64,000 nt of DNA, taken from NCBI RefSeq assembly GCF_030519355.1, contig NZ_JAUMKC010000010.1, positions 1 through 64,000 of the forward strand, read 5' to 3'. The translations under genes were made by a program, and so were the position numbers. Of this stretch, positions 62,316 through 64,000 are shown in pieces; positions within the stretch are counted from its first letter, which is position 1; each line of letters starts with the position of its first letter. Source of the stretch: Mucilaginibacter sp. L3T2-6 (GTDB lineage: Bacteria; Bacteroidota; Bacteroidia; Sphingobacteriales; Sphingobacteriaceae). The notes below the pieces were generated by a model. The model saw only the letters and a program-made list of their open reading frames with translations. It did not search any database and had not been told where the DNA came from.

Positions 62316-63752
62316 ATGAAATTGAAAATAAAAACATTAAATATAATACTCTCCGGGTTGCTGCTGGCGGGATGCAGCAACTACAAGGCAGTTACTATTA
62401 AACCGACGGCCGCGGTGCCGGATACTTTTAAAACCCAAAGTGATACGCTAAGTAGTGCAGACATACCGGTACATACTTTTTTTAAAGACAGCTACCTGCT
62501 GCAACTTATCGACACCGCTATAGCAGACAATCCTGACGTACTTTCTGCTTTTCAGCGTATTCAACTGGCAGAATCGCAGCTAAATTTTAAGCGTTCGGCC
62601 CGGCTGCCGTCTGTAGACCTCAGCCTGAGCGCTGGTGTGGAACGCTATGGGGATTACACCATGAACGGTGTTGGCAACTACGATACTAACCTATCGCCGA
62701 ATATTAACAGCAAGCAGCACATACCAACGCCGGCAACCGACTATTTTGCTGGGTTTAGAAGCTCGTGGGAGGTGGATATATGGGGTAAATTAAAAAATGA
62801 GCAGAAAGCGGCCCTGGCACGTTTCCTGGCCAGCCAAAGCGGCTATAAATGGATAAAAACCGAATTAACCGCCGCGGTTGCTACACGTTATTATGAATTG
62901 CTTGCACTGGATATGGAAGCCGCTATAATCCGTAAAAATGTGAATTTGCAGGAAAAAGCCGTTGAAATAGTTAAGATACAGAAGCTTGGCGGCCGTGCAA
63001 CTGAACTGGCTGTACAGCAGTTTGAAGCGCAATTGGCAAATACGCGTGCTTTGGGCTACAGTAATGCCCAACAGGTTGCCGAAACTGAAAACGAACTAAA
63101 GTGGCTGACAGGTGGCTTTAACAGCGCCGTAAAACGCGACACTTCCATAATTGCGTTGCATTTGCCCGAGCCGCTTAAAACGGGTGTGCCGGCTCAAATG
63201 CTTCGTAACAGGCCGGATATACAGCAGGCAGAACAAGAACTTTTGGCGATGAACGCTGATATCCGGAGCGCGCGCGCTGCTTTTTTCCCGTCGCTGACGC
63301 TTACTCCTTACGTAGGCTATAATGCGTTCAAAGCGGCGCTGTTGTTCAACCCGGCTTCGGCCGTCTTCGGGATTATTGGAGGAATTACCGCACCGGTGCT
63401 TAACCGGAAAAAAATTAAATCTGACTACAATTATAAAATTGCGGAAGGAAAAACAGCTTTGTACAGCTATCAGAAAGCAGCGCTGACGGGCTACAGGGAG
63501 GTGCTGGACAACTTAAAGGGTATGGAAAATTACAGCAAATACTATGACATGAAGCAAGCCGAGGTCAACGCTTTGCGCAATGCAGTCTCAGTTGCCGACG
63601 ACCTTTACCTGGTGGGGAGGGCATCGTACCTGGAGGTTATTACCGCACAGGGCAATCTGCTAAAGGCTGAACTGGAAACGGCCATAGCAAAAAAGGATAT
63701 CTACCTCGCCAGTGTAGGCCTTTACAGGGCGCTCGGAGGCGGGTGGAAATGA
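62316..63752 (+). CDS. TolC-like outer membrane efflux lipoprotein (NodT/OprM family)
   Basis: A 478-residue lipoprotein with lipobox LLLAGC (Cys20). Two OEP repeats of helical hairpins and beta strands; RPDIQQAEQELLAMNADIRS and ARAAFFPSLTL are the second-repeat signature. Third component of the pump, 11 bases after the permease. Confidence 0.94.
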   Translation: MKLKIKTLNIILSGLLLAGCSNYKAVTIKPTAAVPDTFKTQSDTLSSADIPVHTFFKDSYLLQLIDTAIADNPDVLSAFQRIQLAESQLNFKRSARLPSVDLSLSAGVERYGDYTMNGVGNYDTNLSPNINSKQHIPTPATDYFAGFRSSWEVDIWGKLKNEQKAALARFLASQSGYKWIKTELTAAVATRYYELLALDMEAAIIRKNVNLQEKAVEIVKIQKLGGRATELAVQQFEAQLANTRALGYSNAQQVAETENELKWLTGGFNSAVKRDTSIIALHLPEPLKTGVPAQMLRNRPDIQQAEQELLAMNADIRSARAAFFPSLTLTPYVGYNAFKAALLFNPASAVFGIIGGITAPVLNRKKIKSDYNYKIAEGKTALYSYQKAALTGYREVLDNLKGMENYSKYYDMKQAEVNALRNAVSVADDLYLVGRASYLEVITAQGNLLKAELETAIAKKDIYLASVGLYRALGGGWK

Positions 63753-63776
63753 TTGTAATTACATTAGTAATATGTT

Positions 63777-63817
63777 AACACAAAAGCCTTAAGCGAAAAA
63801 CTTGGGGCTTTTGTGTT
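63777..63817. terminator. Bidirectional terminator after the efflux operon
   Basis: A perfect 12-bp stem (63777-63788 with 63806-63817) has A and T runs in opposite arms, between the convergent efflux operon and the partial minus-strand gene. Confidence 0.8.
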
Positions 63818-63835
63818 ACTGCTGATTCAAAACTT

Positions 63836-64000
63836 TTATTGCTGATTTTTGACAATCAGGTTGTCTACGGTCAGCGTGCCTACATGGAGGTCTTTAATTG
63901 CGGCGTTCTTGATAGCTAACCTCTTTACAGCGAGCGCACCAACCGCCATAGCCCCGATAGCTATCGAACCCAAAATCAGTGCGCCAAGTACTGAAGCTCC
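63836..64000 (-). CDS. Partial hypothetical membrane-anchored protein (C-terminal 54 aa)
   Basis: Reading 64000 to 63836 gives 54 codons and TAA: GASVLGALILGSIAIGAMAV then GALAVKRLAIKNAAIKDLHV, GTLTVDNLIV and KNQQ. It is a Gly/Ala-rich transmembrane helix running into a short beta-helix-like repeat (LAIKN, AAIKD, LHVGT, LTVDN). The N-terminus is outside the window. Similar small proteins occur in several phyla without known function. Confidence 0.65.
   Translation of the reverse strand, partial: GASVLGALILGSIAIGAMAVGALAVKRLAIKNAAIKDLHVGTLTVDNLIVKNQQ

Overview
The window is a gene-dense, mostly housekeeping stretch of a Bacteroidota chromosome, most likely Sphingobacteriaceae (Mucilaginibacter/Pedobacter-like). 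The evidence is: gyrA followed by two TPR genes; DUF3822 directly upstream of rsmD; 1-Cys peroxiredoxin, Ohr and GH95/GH15 genes; no convincing Shine-Dalgarno sequences; and promoter boxes of the Bacteroidota TAnnTTTG type just upstream of several genes. No phage, integrase, transposase or CRISPR array was found.

Layout. 1-77 is the 3' tail (domains V and VI) of a group II intron whose body lies outside the window; it abuts a cobB-type sirtuin gene. 0.1-9.1 kb (mostly +) carries cobB, a PP-loop ATPase, free-Met-sulfoxide reductase, an alpha/beta hydrolase, a 3-methyladenine glycosylase, kynureninase, a histone-deacetylase-family protein and a GH95-like glycosidase. 9.1-22.4 kb (mostly -) carries MATE, AlbA_2, GNAT and SDR genes, the gyrA-TPR-TPR operon, hemF, an MFS transporter, cspA and a peroxiredoxin. 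23-31 kb carries a GH15 enzyme, bioB with an embedded MntA/HepT nucleotidyltransferase-HEPN pair, mgtE, yigZ, EamA, and divergent ribD and prmC. 31.5-38.7 kb (-) carries a 1554-residue DUF4011-helicase-Vsr-like nuclease, a CDF transporter and a RecD-like helicase. 39-49 kb carries an acyltransferase, DUF3822-rsmD, a polytopic GT-C-like protein converging on a four-gene operon that looks like a polyprenyl-phosphate-arabinose (DprE1/DprE2-type) pathway, coaD, and a NUDIX gene and pyrE whose start codons overlap. 49-64 kb (mostly +) carries an ABC-F protein, tRNA-Lys(CTT), a DoxX/hydrolase/Ohr cluster, a LytS/LytTR two-component pair, an acyltransferase, a DUF202 protein and an RND tripartite efflux operon.

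Non-coding structure is the less expected part. A 168-bp dispersed repeat occurs twice in inverted orientation (4223-4390 and 22537-22704), each with three imperfect-palindrome modules. Several short intergenic regions consist of 7-9-bp word reiterations with inverted arms, and one such heptamer run lies in frame inside prmC. At least six genes have a TAnnTTTG or TAnnTTCG box ending only 4-5 bases before the start codon, which suggests leaderless transcripts.

The strongest candidate for an under-described system is the 41.7-47.0 kb locus: DPPR synthase-like UbiA, DprE1-like, DprE2-like and HAD phosphatase, with a convergent GT-C-like membrane protein.
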